Part shown: piece after piece, positions 31,742 to 42,200 of the stretch | Numbering within the stretch: the first letter of the stretch is position 1 | Layout of the letters: each line of letters opens with the position of its first letter | DNA from: JAWRCU01 sp033542235 | GTDB taxonomy: Bacteria > Pseudomonadota > Alphaproteobacteria > Rhizobiales > Rhizobiaceae | Direction of reading: 5' to 3' | DNA length: 64,000 bases | Assembly: GCF_033542235.1 (NCBI RefSeq) | Contig: NZ_JAWRCU010000013.1 | Span: 156,978 to 220,977, forward strand | The notes under the pieces: generated by a model | Seen by the model: the letters and a program-made list of their open reading frames with translations, nothing else | Database searches by the model: none | Told to the model about the DNA's origin: nothing | Program-made: the position numbers and the translations under genes

Positions 31742-32844
31742 TCCGCATATTCCTCCTCGGCGGACGAGTCGAAAACCACACCGCCCCCGACATTGTAAAC
31801 CGCTTCACCCTGTCCGAAGAGCGAGATGGTGCGGATCGCGACGTTGAAACGCATCGGCCCGTCCGGCGCGATCCAGCCGATCGCGCCGCAATAGGCGCCG
31901 CGCGGTCCTGCCTCCAGCGCACGGATCACCTCCATCGCCCTGATCTTCGGCGCACCGGTGATCGAGCCGCAAGGAAACAGCGCCGCAAAAATGTCGGCGA
32001 TCCCGAGGCCGGGCAGCAGCTTGGCGCGCACCGTGCTCACCATCTGGTGGACTGTCGGATAGGCCTCGACCTTGAAGAGTTCCGGCACGGAGAGCGTGCC
32101 GACTTCGGAGATGCGCGAGATGTCATTGCGCAACAGGTCGACGATCATGCGGTTCTCGGCCTGGTTCTTGGGATCGGTGGCGAGGAACCGCTTCAGACGC
32201 TCGTCTTCCCTCTTGGTTGCGCCGCGCGGCGCGGTGCCCTTCATCGGCCGCGTCTCGATCCAACCCTCGGTATCGACTTCGAAGAAAAGCTCGGGTGAGC
32301 GCGACAGCACGACCGGCTCGCCGAGCGCGACTAGCGCGCCATACTTGACCGGTTGCCGCGCGGTGAGTGCGTTGAAGGCCGACAGCGGAGCGCCGCTCCA
32401 TTGCGCATGGACAGGGAAGGTGAGGTTCACCTGGTAGCAGTCGCCCTCGCGCAGGTGTCGATGCACGCGCCCGAAGCGGGGTTCGTAGTCGGCAAAGTTC
32501 CAGGCGGCTCTGGCCTCGAAGATCGGGCCGTTGGTCGGCTGCTCAGGCTGACGCGGCAGGATCGCGTCCGACGGGGCGTCAAACACGCCGAAGACGAGCA
32601 GCGGCCCGCGCCGCCCTTCCGGAAGCAGCGGCCTCAGCTTTTTCTCCAGGAGATAGCCGGCCTCGTAGGAGAAATAGCCGGCAAGCCACCGGGCGGCCTG
32701 CCGCGCGGCTTCCATCTCGTCGAGTGCGGCGAAGAAGCCTGCCTCGTCATGAGCGGTGATGATTTTTTCCGGTTCGCGAAACAGGGTGTCGCGGCCGGCG
32801 AGGTCGTCGCGGAAGAGGATGAAGGGGGAGGGCGGCGCGGACAT
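31690..32844 (-). CDS. pabB: Aminodeoxychorismate synthase component I
   Basis: This 384-residue chorismate-binding enzyme aminates chorismate to 4-amino-4-deoxychorismate. The motif PMKGTAPRG carries the lysine that distinguishes PabB from anthranilate synthase TrpE, which has alanine there. The chorismate-binding core continues with ENRMIVDLLRNDISRI, FPCGSITGAPKIRAMEVI and YNVGGGVVFDSSAEEEYAEC. No glutamine amidotransferase (PabA) domain is fused and none is adjacent, so TrpG/PabA must come from elsewhere. It overlaps pabC, which suggests a coupled operon. The upstream gap holds a long palindromic element. Confidence 0.93.
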   Translation of the reverse strand: MSAPPSPFILFRDDLAGRDTLFREPEKIITAHDEAGFFAALDEMEAARQAARWLAGYFSYEAGYLLEKKLRPLLPEGRRGPLLVFGVFDAPSDAILPRQPEQPTNGPIFEARAAWNFADYEPRFGRVHRHLREGDCYQVNLTFPVHAQWSGAPLSAFNALTARQPVKYGALVALGEPVVLSRSPELFFEVDTEGWIETRPMKGTAPRGATKREDERLKRFLATDPKNQAENRMIVDLLRNDISRISEVGTLSVPELFKVEAYPTVHQMVSTVRAKLLPGLGIADIFAALFPCGSITGAPKIRAMEVIRALEAGPRGAYCGAIGWIAPDGPMRFNVAIRTISLFGQGEAVYNVGGGVVFDSSAEEEYAECLLKARFATGAEPAST

Positions 32845-32872
32845 GATTGCGCGACGCTAATGTTGAAAGGTC

Positions 32873-33052
32873 GGCGCCCTTGTGCGCCCCCCTCTGTCCT
32901 GCCGGACATCTCCCCCACAAGGGGGGAGATTGGACGGCCGTTTTTGTTTTCGCCAATCACCAACATCGAAGGTTGGCGAAATCAATGATGACAGCCAATC
33001 TCCCCCCTTGTGGGGGAGATGTCCGGCAGGACAGAGGGGGGCGACGTAGAGC
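32873..33052. repeat. Large nested palindromic element, copy 1 (plus orientation)
   Basis: This element of about 180 bp has near-perfect outer arms: CGCCCCCCTCTGTCCTGCCG followed by GACATCTCCCCCACAAGGGG, complementary to the right half ending CAGAGGGGGGCG. The middle (about 32934-32997) contains an inner hairpin CGCCAATC...GTTGGCG. A second copy at 46363-46541 is inverted relative to this one, including its asymmetric middle. It lies directly upstream of pabB and after pepF. Confidence 0.9.
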
Positions 33053-33113
33053 ATCAAGGCTGAATGTTGACTGCTGTGCCGAAGGTGTAAACGTCCAGCC
33101 GCGACATGCTCGC

Positions 33114-34946
33114 CTATTCCAACGCCTCCAACTCGTCGATCAGGCTGCCGATCACGCCGAGCCCGATCTGCCAGAAGGCAGGGTCGGAGGCGTCGAGCCC
33201 GAAGGGCGCCAGGAGCTCCTTGTGATGCTTGGTGCCGCCCGCCTTCAGCATCTCGAAATATTTCTCCTGAAAGCCGCGCTCGGCGTTCTGGTAGACCGCG
33301 TAGAGCGAGTTCACCAGGCAGTCGCCGAAGGCATAGGCGTAGACATAGAAGGGCGAATGGATGAAGTGCGGCACATAGGTCCAGAACACTTCGTAGCCCT
33401 TGAGCAGCCGGATCGCCGGCCCGAGACTCTGTGCCTGCACGTCGAGCCAGAAGTCGCCCAGCTGCTCGGCGGTCAGCTCGCCGTTCTTGCGCTCAGTATG
33501 TACCTTGCGCTCGAACTCGTAGAAGGCGATCTGGCGCACGACCGTGTTGATCATATCCTCGACCTTCTGGGCAAGCATGGCTTTCCGCTCGCGCCGGTCG
33601 GTGGTACGCTCGAGCAGCGATCGGAAAGTCAGCATCTCGCCGAATACCGAGGCGGTCTCGGCAAGCGTCAGCGGGGTCGCCGCCATGAGCGCACCCTGGC
33701 CGCCAGCCAGCACCTGGTGCACGCCATGGCCGAGCTCATGCGCAAGCGTCATCACGTCGCGCGGCTTGCCCTGGTAGTTGAGCAGAACATAGGGGTGCAC
33801 CGAAGGAACCGTCGGATGGGCGAAGGCGCCCGGCGCCTTGCCTGGCCGTACCGGAGCATCGATCCAGTTCTTCTCGAAAAAGGGCCGGGCGATCGCGGCC
33901 ATTTCGGGGGCGAAGCCTCCATAGGCGGAGAGCACCGTGTCTTTCGCTTCCTCCCAGCCGATCGTCGCCTGAGGCGTCTCCGGCAGCGGCGCGTTGCGAT
34001 CCCAATGGTTCAGCGCATCCATGCCGAGCCATTTCGCCTTCATCGCGTAATAGCGATGCGAGAGTCGCGGATAGGCTTCGCGCACGGCCTCCGCCAGCGC
34101 GTCGACCACGTCGCGTTCGACCCGGTTCGCGAGATGGCGTGAATCCGCGATGTCCTTGAAGCCGCGCCAGCGGTCGGAAATCTCCTTGTCCTTGGCGAGC
34201 GTGTTGGTGATCAAGGTGAAGGTGCGCAGGTTGTCCGTGAAGGTCTTGGCGAGCGCCTCTGCCGCCATGCGGCGCATTTCCGGGTTGGCGTCCTGCAGCC
34301 GGTTCAGCGCCGGCTCCAGCGTCAGCTCCTCGCCGTCCACTGAAAAGCGCAGGTCGGCCATCGTCTCGTCGAACAGCCTGTTCCAGGCGCCGCGGCCGGT
34401 GATCGATTTCTCGTGGAAGAGCTGCTCGATGCGATCCTCGAGCTGGTAGGGCTTGTCCTTCCTGAGGTCCAGCACCCATGGCCGGTAGTGGCCGAAGCCA
34501 GGGTCGGCGTCCAGTGCCGCAGATACCAGCTTGTCGTCCACCTGGTTGAGTTCCAGCGCGAAGAACAGAAGATGCGCGCTGGCATCGGTCATCTTCTCCT
34601 GGATGTCGCCGTACAGCTTGGCGCGCTTGGGATCGGTGGTGTTGCCGGCATAGACCAGTGCCGCATAGGAGACCAGGCGACCAATCAGCTCGTCCAGCGC
34701 TTCGTATTCCCTGAGGCATTGGCCGAGGCTACCAACTGCGCCTTTGGCCGCCTCGGCCGCGAGCTTGCCTTTCCAGCGCGCCTCGAACGCAATTGCGTCC
34801 GTGGCGGCTTTGTCGAGGTCGCGCTTCAGTTCGGAAGCCTCCATGCCGGCATAGAGGTCGGCGAGGTTCCATTCGGGAAGCTCGCCGAGCGCGGAGGTTC
34901 CGGTGCTCGCAGCAGCCTTCGCCGTCGGGTTGGTTGTGCTCGTCAT
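33114..34946 (-). CDS. pepF: M3 family oligoendopeptidase F
   Basis: This 610-residue zinc peptidase degrades short peptides in the cytoplasm. The zinc motif HELGH is in TLAHELGHGVHQVLAG, followed by ETASVFGEMLTF with the third ligand glutamate. The N-terminal helical domain (LPEWNLADLYAGM onward) and the C-terminal FWTYVPHFIHSPFYVYAYAFG block are typical of PepF. The first 20 residues are low-complexity Ser/Thr/Ala. The ATG at 34946 is divergent from the sigma-54 regulator gene across 196 bases. Confidence 0.93.
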   Translation of the reverse strand: MTSTTNPTAKAAASTGTSALGELPEWNLADLYAGMEASELKRDLDKAATDAIAFEARWKGKLAAEAAKGAVGSLGQCLREYEALDELIGRLVSYAALVYAGNTTDPKRAKLYGDIQEKMTDASAHLLFFALELNQVDDKLVSAALDADPGFGHYRPWVLDLRKDKPYQLEDRIEQLFHEKSITGRGAWNRLFDETMADLRFSVDGEELTLEPALNRLQDANPEMRRMAAEALAKTFTDNLRTFTLITNTLAKDKEISDRWRGFKDIADSRHLANRVERDVVDALAEAVREAYPRLSHRYYAMKAKWLGMDALNHWDRNAPLPETPQATIGWEEAKDTVLSAYGGFAPEMAAIARPFFEKNWIDAPVRPGKAPGAFAHPTVPSVHPYVLLNYQGKPRDVMTLAHELGHGVHQVLAGGQGALMAATPLTLAETASVFGEMLTFRSLLERTTDRRERKAMLAQKVEDMINTVVRQIAFYEFERKVHTERKNGELTAEQLGDFWLDVQAQSLGPAIRLLKGYEVFWTYVPHFIHSPFYVYAYAFGDCLVNSLYAVYQNAERGFQEKYFEMLKAGGTKHHKELLAPFGLDASDPAFWQIGLGVIGSLIDELEALE

Positions 34947-35142
34947 TGTCCAGAACCTTGCATGCGAGGAGGGGCCGGTGGTGTCAGGCTGCCTCGGAGT
35001 TTCGGGCGAGTCGTGTCACCCGCAACCTCGACACAAACTGGCAAGAAATCGTTCACCGGCTTTCTTGAACCCTTATTTAGAACCCTGTGCCAGGATGATC
35101 CAGCCGACATTATTCCAACATGCGAGATTCCGCTGAGAGGCC

Positions 35143-36666
35143 ATGGCCGCTCCGATCCTCATCGTTGACGACGATCCCGTCCAGCGTCGCCTGCTGGAAG
35201 GCGCCGTCACGAGATTCGGTCATGAGGCGATCCTCGCCGATGGCGGCGAAGCCGCGTTGAAGGCGCTGGACGGACCGCAGGGCCGCGACATCGGCGCCGT
35301 CATCCTCGACCTTGCCATGCCCGGCATCGATGGGCTTGGCGTCCTGAAGGGCATGCGCGAGCGCGAGGTCGCGCTCCCCGTCATCGTGCAGACCGCGCAG
35401 GGCGGCATCGAGACCGTGGTTTCCGCCATGCGCGCCGGCGCTTTCGATTTTGTGGTCAAGCCGGCTTCGCCCGAGCGGCTCAAGACCGCCATCACCAACG
35501 CGCTCAAGGTAGAGGCGATGGAGGACGCGCGGCGTACGAAGCGGCCGCCGGCCGGCCTGATCACTTTCCGCGATCTCGTCACCCGCGGTCCGGCCATGGA
35601 ACGTGTGATTCGGCTCGGCCAGAAGGCAGCCTCCTCGAACATCCCGATCCTGATCGAGGGCGAATCGGGCGTCGGCAAGGAGCTGGTCGCGCGTGCCATC
35701 CAGGGCTCGGGCGAGCGTCGCGGCAAGCCATTCGTGCCGGTGAATTGCGGCGCAATCCCGCAGAATCTCGTCGAGAGCATTCTGTTCGGCCATGAGAAAG
35801 GCGCCTTCACCGGCGCGACCGAGAAGCACCCCGGCAAATTCGTCGAGGCGCATGGCGGCACGCTGTTCCTCGATGAGATCGGAGACCTGCCGCCCGAAGT
35901 GCAGGTCAAGTTGCTGCGCGCCGTGCAGGAGGGCGAAGTCGACCCGGTCGGCGCAAGGTCGACCGTCAAGGTCGATATCAGGCTGATCTCTGCCACCCAT
36001 CGCGATCTCCTGCAGCAGGTGCGCGACGGCCGCTTCCGGGAGGACCTCTACTACCGGCTTCACGTCTTTCCGATCTTCGTGCCGCCGCTGCGCGACCGGC
36101 GCGAGGACATCGAGCCGCTGGTCACACATTTCATGGCGCGTTTCGCAAGGAGCCAGTCGTCCCTCAAGGCGCGGACAATTGCGGGCAGCGCGCTTGCCAT
36201 GCTGAAAGCCTATGACTGGCCGGGCAACATCAGGCAGCTCGAGAACGCGGTTTTCCGGGCGATGGTGCTGAGTGACGGCGAAATGCTGAGCGTCGAGGAT
36301 TTCCCGCAAATCCGCGCACAGCTCGAGGATATTCCGGAGCTGAAGCACACTGCAGTCGACACGAGTGCAACTTCAGGCAAACCCGAACAGCTGGCGGACG
36401 CAAGCACCGCCACGCGCGATGCGAACGCGGCAAGCGGCCTTGCCGATCGGCGCCCGATGCCGGCCGGCATCGGTGCGCTCAGCGCCCTCGACCAAAACGG
36501 CAATGTCCGAACGCTCGCCGAGGTCGAGCTGGAGATGATCCGCCTTGCCATCGAACACTATGGTGGCCAGATGAGCGAGGTTGCGCGCCGCCTCGGCATC
36601 GGACGATCGACGCTCTACCGCAAGCTCAAGGAATATGGGATCGACCCCGAGACGGGCCGGGGTTGA
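35143..36666 (+). CDS. Sigma-54-dependent response regulator (NtrC family)
   Basis: The 507-residue transcription activator has a receiver domain (residues 4-115, phospho-acceptor Asp56 in VILDLAMP). Its AAA+ domain (about 145-380) has Walker A GESGVGKE, the sigma-54 contact loop GAFTGA and Walker [13 protein letters not shown] linker of about 60 residues and a Fis-type helix-turn-helix ([19 protein letters not shown]) follow. It should activate RpoN-dependent promoters when phosphorylated. No histidine kinase gene lies beside it, so the input is unknown. The linker between AAA+ and HTH is longer than in NtrC. Confidence 0.93.
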   Translation: MAAPILIVDDDPVQRRLLEGAVTRFGHEAILADGGEAALKALDGPQGRDIGAVILDLAMPGIDGLGVLKGMREREVALPVIVQTAQGGIETVVSAMRAGAFDFVVKPASPERLKTAITNALKVEAMEDARRTKRPPAGLITFRDLVTRGPAMERVIRLGQKAASSNIPILIEGESGVGKELVARAIQGSGERRGKPFVPVNCGAIPQNLVESILFGHEKGAFTGATEKHPGKFVEAHGGTLFLDEIGDLPPEVQVKLLRAVQEGEVDPVGARSTVKVDIRLISATHRDLLQQVRDGRFREDLYYRLHVFPIFVPPLRDRREDIEPLVTHFMARFARSQSSLKARTIAGSALAMLKAYDWPGNIRQLENAVFRAMVLSDGEMLSVEDFPQIRAQLEDIPELKHTAVDTSATSGKPEQLADASTATRDANAASGLADRRPMPAGIGALSALDQNGNVRTLAEVELEMIRLAIEHYGGQMSEVARRLGIGRSTLYRKLKEYGIDPETGRG

Positions 36667-37047
36667 AACGCCTCCAACGCACAATCTTGATGAGGCAGGC
36701 TACGCAGACAGGCGTGCCGTTGTTCACCTGCCGGCGGTGATTTGGCCATTTCAGGCAAGCAGCTTGAGCTCGCCCGCAAGAACCGGCGCCTCGTGCAGCT
36801 CAAGAATTAGTGGGGAGATGGTCGCCCAATCTGGCTTAGCAGCTGGTCCGGCCGCTGCTTTTGCCTGTGAAACCACTGGTTTACCCTGAATCCAGTGCTG
36901 GACTTTTCGTCACCGTCCCGCCACCTTGTTACCGCATTTCGGCTTCAATAAACAGTGATTAACCATTAGGATCGATATTCGGACGTCCTACTCAGCGTCC
37001 GAAGATCAAATCCGGGGACAAAATGCCAGCCAACAAGGCCTTTTGAT
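36667..37047. other. Intergenic region between the sigma-54 regulator and the DUF882 gene
   Basis: This 381-base gap contains an 8-bp inverted repeat CTTGAGCT (36764-36771)/AGCTCAAG (36798-36805) without a T-run. The sequence around it can be read as a short open stretch ending QLELARKNRRLVQLKN and a stop, which may be a relic of a gene. The AT-richer part at about 36935-36970 is a candidate promoter for the downstream gene. I assign nothing firmly. Confidence 0.3.
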
Positions 37048-38955
37048 TTGATAGGGATTCTGTGGCCAGCAGGCGGCCGGTCAAGCGCCGGGTCCGTCGG
37101 AGGGAAACGGTATTTTGCGGCATTTCTTGCTCTGGGCTTCGCGCTTATCGGGGCAAGCAGCGCCAGTGCTGACACGCGCTCGCTGAAGCTTTTCAACCTG
37201 CACACCCGCGAGAAGGCCGAGATCGTCTTCAAGCGCGACGGCCGCTTCGATTCCGACGGGCTCCGCAAGCTCAACATGTTCCTGCGCGACTGGCGCAAGA
37301 ACGAGCCGACCAGGATGGATCCACGGCTGTTCGACGTTATCTGGGAGGCCTACAGGCAGAGCGGCTCCAGCGAATATATCAACGTCGTATGCGGCTACCG
37401 CTCGCCGGAGACCAACTCCATGCTGCGCAGTCGCTCGCGGGGCGTCGCCAAGCAGAGCCAGCACATGCTCGGCAGGGCGATGGACTTTTTCATCCCGGGT
37501 GTTCCGTTGAAGAAGCTGCGCGAGATTGGCCTCAAGATGCAGGGTGGCGGTGTCGGCTATTATCCGACATCCGGCTCACCCTTCGTGCATTTCGACGTCG
37601 GCAATGTGCGGCACTGGCCGAAGATGAGCCGGCAGGAGCTGATTGCGCTCTTCCCGAACGGCAAGACGCTGCATATCCCGTCCGACGGCAAGCCGCTGCC
37701 CGGCTTCGAGGAGGCGGTCGCATCATACGAGGCGCGCAAGAAGAGCGGCGAGGTGGCGATCGCAGCTCTCGGCTCGAGATCCTCCAGCTCACGCTCCGGC
37801 GGACTGCTCGCCAGGTTGTTCGGAGGCGGCGGTGGTGCCGATGACGAAGAGGATAGCGCCCAAGGGGCCGGTAGTGCCGGGGCTGACGACGAGGGCGCTC
37901 AACCCCAACCGACAACCGTCGTGGCGAAAGCCGAGGTAAGGTCGGACGATGCCAAGCCTGGCAACGCGAAGCCCGGCAACAAGATCCGAATCCTGTCGCC
38001 TGATCAGGCCAACCGCGCCGATGTCCCCGGCGTAACAGCGGAACCGCAGCCGCAGACAATCGTCGCGGCATTGCCCCCGCGCGACGTTCCGCTCCCTCAG
38101 GTCGCGCCGCGACCCCAGGTCGATGTGGGGCCGAATCCGGCGGGACTCTACGGCGCCAATGGTCAGCCGGGAGCTGAACCCGAGACTTTGGTCGCATTGA
38201 ACATCCCGGTTCCGACTCCGCGCCCCGAGATCGTGACCGCGCCACCGCCGGAGCTCGCCGGCGACAAGCCCGCGATAACCGAAGCTGCCTATGTCGTCGC
38301 CGACGCCAAGGCGCCTCTTCCGACGGGGCGCCCGGGCGATGTCGATGACGACGAGATCGCGCCGCTGATCGCTGCGATGCCTGAACCGCGTCCGGAAGAC
38401 GATCTGGATGACGGCGAGGACGCCTATACGGTTGCGGCGCTGCCCGAAACAGTACCGGTTGCCGCCATGTCTGCCGCAACTGCTCCTGTCGCACCGCCAC
38501 CCATTCCTGTCGCAGCTCCCTTCCGGGCCTCTCCGGAGGAGATAATTCCCGAGGTGAAGACGCCTCAAGCTGAAGTGCTGAGCTATGCGGCCTCGCCGCG
38601 CACCGCGCTCGTCAATCGTGCGCCGGGCACCGACCCGACGGCGGCCGTCACTTCGGCAGTGAAGACCACCGCCAAGGCGGCCCGACCGACCCGCAACGAC
38701 CTGAAGAAGGGCGCCAGGCTGCCCATGACCGTCGCCGCGCAGCCGACCGATGCGCGTTGGGCGCTGGACAGGTCCTATGTGATGCAGAAGACGCAGGACA
38801 AGACGGCGCCGTCCGTTGCGCATAGCCTGGTGCGCCACGCCCCAACCGAGGTCTACACCGCCGGTTTCCAGCAGGGCACCGAGATCGCGGACGCGAACCG
38901 TTTCACAGGCAAGGCCGTCACTTTCCTGTCGGTGGCCAAGTTCAGCACGAATTGA
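37048..38955 (+). CDS. Exported DUF882 (M15-like peptidase) protein with long disordered tail
   Basis: The 635-residue protein starts with a hydrophobic export signal (about residues 22-41, cleavage near SASA-DT). The DUF882 domain (about 44-205) carries the zinc-peptidase pattern of the MepK/VanY group: His139 and Asp146 in QHMLGRAMD, and His181, Asp183 and His189 in FVHFDVGNVRHW. Relatives cut peptidoglycan cross-links. The last 400 residues are low-complexity Pro/Ala/Asp sequence (VPLPQVAPRPQVDVGPNPAG), perhaps a spacer or cell-wall tether. The TTG at 37048 is the earliest start in frame and has no convincing ribosome binding site. A GTG in another frame at 37062 looks like a more natural start, so a frameshift near the N terminus is possible. 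Confidence 0.8.
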   Translation: MIGILWPAGGRSSAGSVGGKRYFAAFLALGFALIGASSASADTRSLKLFNLHTREKAEIVFKRDGRFDSDGLRKLNMFLRDWRKNEPTRMDPRLFDVIWEAYRQSGSSEYINVVCGYRSPETNSMLRSRSRGVAKQSQHMLGRAMDFFIPGVPLKKLREIGLKMQGGGVGYYPTSGSPFVHFDVGNVRHWPKMSRQELIALFPNGKTLHIPSDGKPLPGFEEAVASYEARKKSGEVAIAALGSRSSSSRSGGLLARLFGGGGGADDEEDSAQGAGSAGADDEGAQPQPTTVVAKAEVRSDDAKPGNAKPGNKIRILSPDQANRADVPGVTAEPQPQTIVAALPPRDVPLPQVAPRPQVDVGPNPAGLYGANGQPGAEPETLVALNIPVPTPRPEIVTAPPPELAGDKPAITEAAYVVADAKAPLPTGRPGDVDDDEIAPLIAAMPEPRPEDDLDDGEDAYTVAALPETVPVAAMSAATAPVAPPPIPVAAPFRASPEEIIPEVKTPQAEVLSYAASPRTALVNRAPGTDPTAAVTSAVKTTAKAARPTRNDLKKGARLPMTVAAQPTDARWALDRSYVMQKTQDKTAPSVAHSLVRHAPTEVYTAGFQQGTEIADANRFTGKAVTFLSVAKFSTN

Positions 38956-39029
38956 TCTGGCGCGGGATGAGTTGGACTGTCCTCTCGTAAAAATCGGCCG
39001 ATGTCGCAGACTGCCTGCACGACAACCCG

Positions 39030-39153
39030 CTTGGCGCTGGCGCTGCCCCTCACCCTCTCCCCGCAAAAGGGGGCGGCAACGTCTCAGAATTCCCTCTCCC
39101 CGTTTTTCATGGGGAGAGGGTGAGGGGCAGCGCCAACCTAGAAGCAGAAGGCG
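39030..39153. repeat. Nested palindromic intergenic element, copy 2
   Basis: This is the same element as 29920-30061: outer arms GGCGCTGCCCCTCACC and GGTGAGGGGCAGCGCC, and the conserved core GGCGGCAACGTCTCAGAAT. The first inner hairpin is partly deleted (CTCTCCCCGCAAAAGGGGGC). It lies between the DUF882 gene and the autotransporter gene. Confidence 0.85.
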
Positions 39154-39288
39154 CTAGGTGAGGCCGCTAACTCGCTTCCTGCTACCTAATCTGGCCATTG
39201 TGCAAAAAGCATATCTTGTTAAATAGATTTGTAGAATCAAATCCCGTCCTCTATTGATCCGGCCCTCATATCCTGGCGAGGGGGCAAG

Positions 39289-42200
39289 ATGGGCAGCCGG
39301 CAGCTGCGCCGTTGGGGCGTGGATTCCATCAGGCAGACTTGGACAGTGCTTCTTGCACTGCTGGCCGCTTTGGTCGTGCAGCTGTTGCCGGTTGTAGGTG
39401 CGACCGCGCAAGGCGCTCCTGTCGTCACATCGGTTTTTGTTCCAGCCAACGGATATTACACAGCTGGCCAATCTCTGACTTTCAGCGTCCAATTCAGCGA
39501 GAATGTAACGGTGGATACCAGTGGAGGTACGCCGCGCATTCCGCTGACAATCGGAAGCACGACCCATTATTTGAATTATAAGGGAGGAAGCGGCTCCGCC
39601 TTGCTTTCCTTCGAATACACCGTTCAGCCGGGTGACATGGATTTCGACGGGGTTCAACTCGGAAGCGCAATCGAGTTGAACGGCAGCACTATTCAAAACG
39701 CCGTGAATGAACCGGCAAATCCCGCGCTCAATAACGTCGGCAATTTGAGTGGCGTCATGGTGAACACGGCAGTACCGACCGTCATCACCGCTGTCGTGGG
39801 CAATCCACCGTCCAATTCTACCGCAGTCACGTTCCGGATCGTGTTCTCGGAGCCTGTAACGGGTCTGACGCTGACCGATTTGATATTGTCCGCGGCAGGA
39901 ACTGTCAAAGGTACGCTGTCTAGCCTCCAGACAGCGGACAACATCACCTACACTGTTCTTGCTTCAAACATTTCGGGAACGGGAACGCTCCGCCTGGATG
40001 TCCCCGCAAATTCAGCTCAAAACAGCGGCGGCAACGGCAACCTGGCTTCCAGTGGAACGGCGTGGACTGCTGGTCCTTCTTCCAATGCCGATCTTTCGCA
40101 ACTGCAGCCTGGCGCAGGAACGCTCAGTCCCGCGTTCGCTTCCAATGTCCTGAGCTATTCGATCTCGGTGGCGAACAGCGTGGCCGATATCGCCTTTACG
40201 CCGACTGCCTCGGAGCCGAACGCCAGAATTGCCGTCAACGGGTCTCCTGTCGCTTCCGGAACCGCCAGTTCGGCCATAGCCTTGCCCGTGGGTACCACTA
40301 CGATCAGAGTCGTCGTCACCGCGCAGGACGGAGCAACCACGCGGACATACGAGGTAACGGTCACGCGGGCCGCTTCCGCGGTTGCCGAACTCTCGAGCCT
40401 GGTTCCGAGTGAGGGAACACTCGACCCGGCATTCAGTCCGGCCAGATTTGCTTACGATGTCGTGGTCGGCAATCAGGTCGATCGCATCACCTTCACGCCT
40501 ACGGCTTCCGTCGCGACGGCGAGGATTGCCGTCAATGGCGCCGCGGTTTCTTCCGGGGCGGCTAGTGCCCCGATTGCTCTCTCGGTTGGAGCAAACCAAA
40601 TTTCTATTGTCGTCACGGCGCAGGACGGAACAACCACGCAGACATATGAGGTGACGGTGACGCGGGGCGCTTCTGCCATTGCAGAACTCGCGAGCCTGGT
40701 TCCGAGTAGCGGCAGACTCGAGCCTGCATTCACCCCGGCCAGATTCGCTTACGACATCAGTGTCGGCAATCAGGTCGATAGCATCACCTTCACGCCGACG
40801 GTTTCCGTCGCGACGGCGAGGATTGCCGTCAATGGCGCCGCGGTTTCTTCGGGGGCGGCTAGTGCCCCGATTGCTCTCTCGGTTGGAGCAAACCAAGTTT
40901 CTATTGTCGTCACGGCGCAGGACGGAACAACCACGCAGACATATGAGGTGACGGTGACGCGGGCCGCTTCTGCCATTGCAGAACTCGCGAGCCTGGTTCC
41001 GAGTAGCGGCACACTCGAGCCTGCATTCACCCCGGCCAGATTCGCTTACGACATCAGTGTCGGCAATCAGGTCGATAGCATCACCTTCACGCCGACGGTT
41101 TCCGTCCCGACGGCGACGGTTGCCGTAAAGGGCGCCGCTGTCTCTTCCGGGGCGGCGAGTGCCCCGATAGCTCTCTCCGTTGGAGCAAACCAGGTTCCGA
41201 TTGTGGTGACCGCGCAGGATGGAACGACCACCCAGACCTACACCGTCACGGTAACCCGATCGAAGCCCGCTCTTGCCGCGGCCTCCAGAACCATCCAGGT
41301 GCTGGCCGGAACAACAGTGATGGTCGACCTGACGGAAGGCGCTTCCGGCGGGCCGTTTACGACGGCAGCGGTCACGCTGCTGCCCAGCTCCGATTCTGGA
41401 ACCGTCCATCTCGATGCGCAGCAAAAGCAGCTGAGTTTCGATGCGAGCGCGACATTCGCGGGTTCGGCGGCAGTCCGGTTCACTCTGTCAAATGCATTCG
41501 GTACCTCTGCCCCTGCCACCATCACCTTCAGCGTCATTGCACGACCTGATCCGTCCAAGGATCCCGAAGTCGTTGGACTGCTGCGAGCTCAGATCGACGC
41601 AGCGAAGCGCTTTGCCCAGTATCAGACACGCAATTTCAACAATCGCCTGGAGCAACTGCACAACGAAGGCGACCGACGTCGGAATTCCCTGGATATCCGT
41701 CTTGGCTATCGCCCGTCGGACAGCGATGGCAACCGCGCTGACTACCACCCCCAACCAGACCAGTCCGACGGCAGCATGCCAAGCCTGCTTGGCTACGCTT
41801 CCGACACGAACATATCGTCGATGCGGCATCCGCAATCGAAAGATTCGACCTCGCCGATCCAAGGACCCGATCTAGGTCGTTTTGCGATCTGGTCAGGAGG
41901 CTTTGTCGATTTCGCCCAGCGCGACAATGGACATCTGGATATCGACTCGACGGCTGTCGGCGTAAGCGCTGGCTTTGACTACAGGTTCTCGGACCGGCTC
42001 GTCGCCGGGTTTGGCATTGGCTACGGGCGCGACAGGAGCGATGTCGGCGACAACGGTACCACGAACCGCGCCACCGCATATAGTGCGGCAATCTATGGCT
42101 CTTACAAACCGATTGACAATGTGTTCCTCGACGGTCTCATCGGCGGGAGCTGGCTCGATTTCGATTCAGAGCGCTATGTTACCGCCAATAGCGGTTTCGC

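Noticed and set aside
36764..36805. A terminator after the sigma-54 regulator gene.
   Set aside because: The 8-bp stem has a 26-base loop and no following T-run, so it is not a convincing rho-independent terminator.
40380..41270. A CRISPR or noncoding repeat array, suggested by the 297-bp periodicity.
   Set aside because: The period is a multiple of three and each unit encodes one intact cadherin-like domain within the autotransporter frame.
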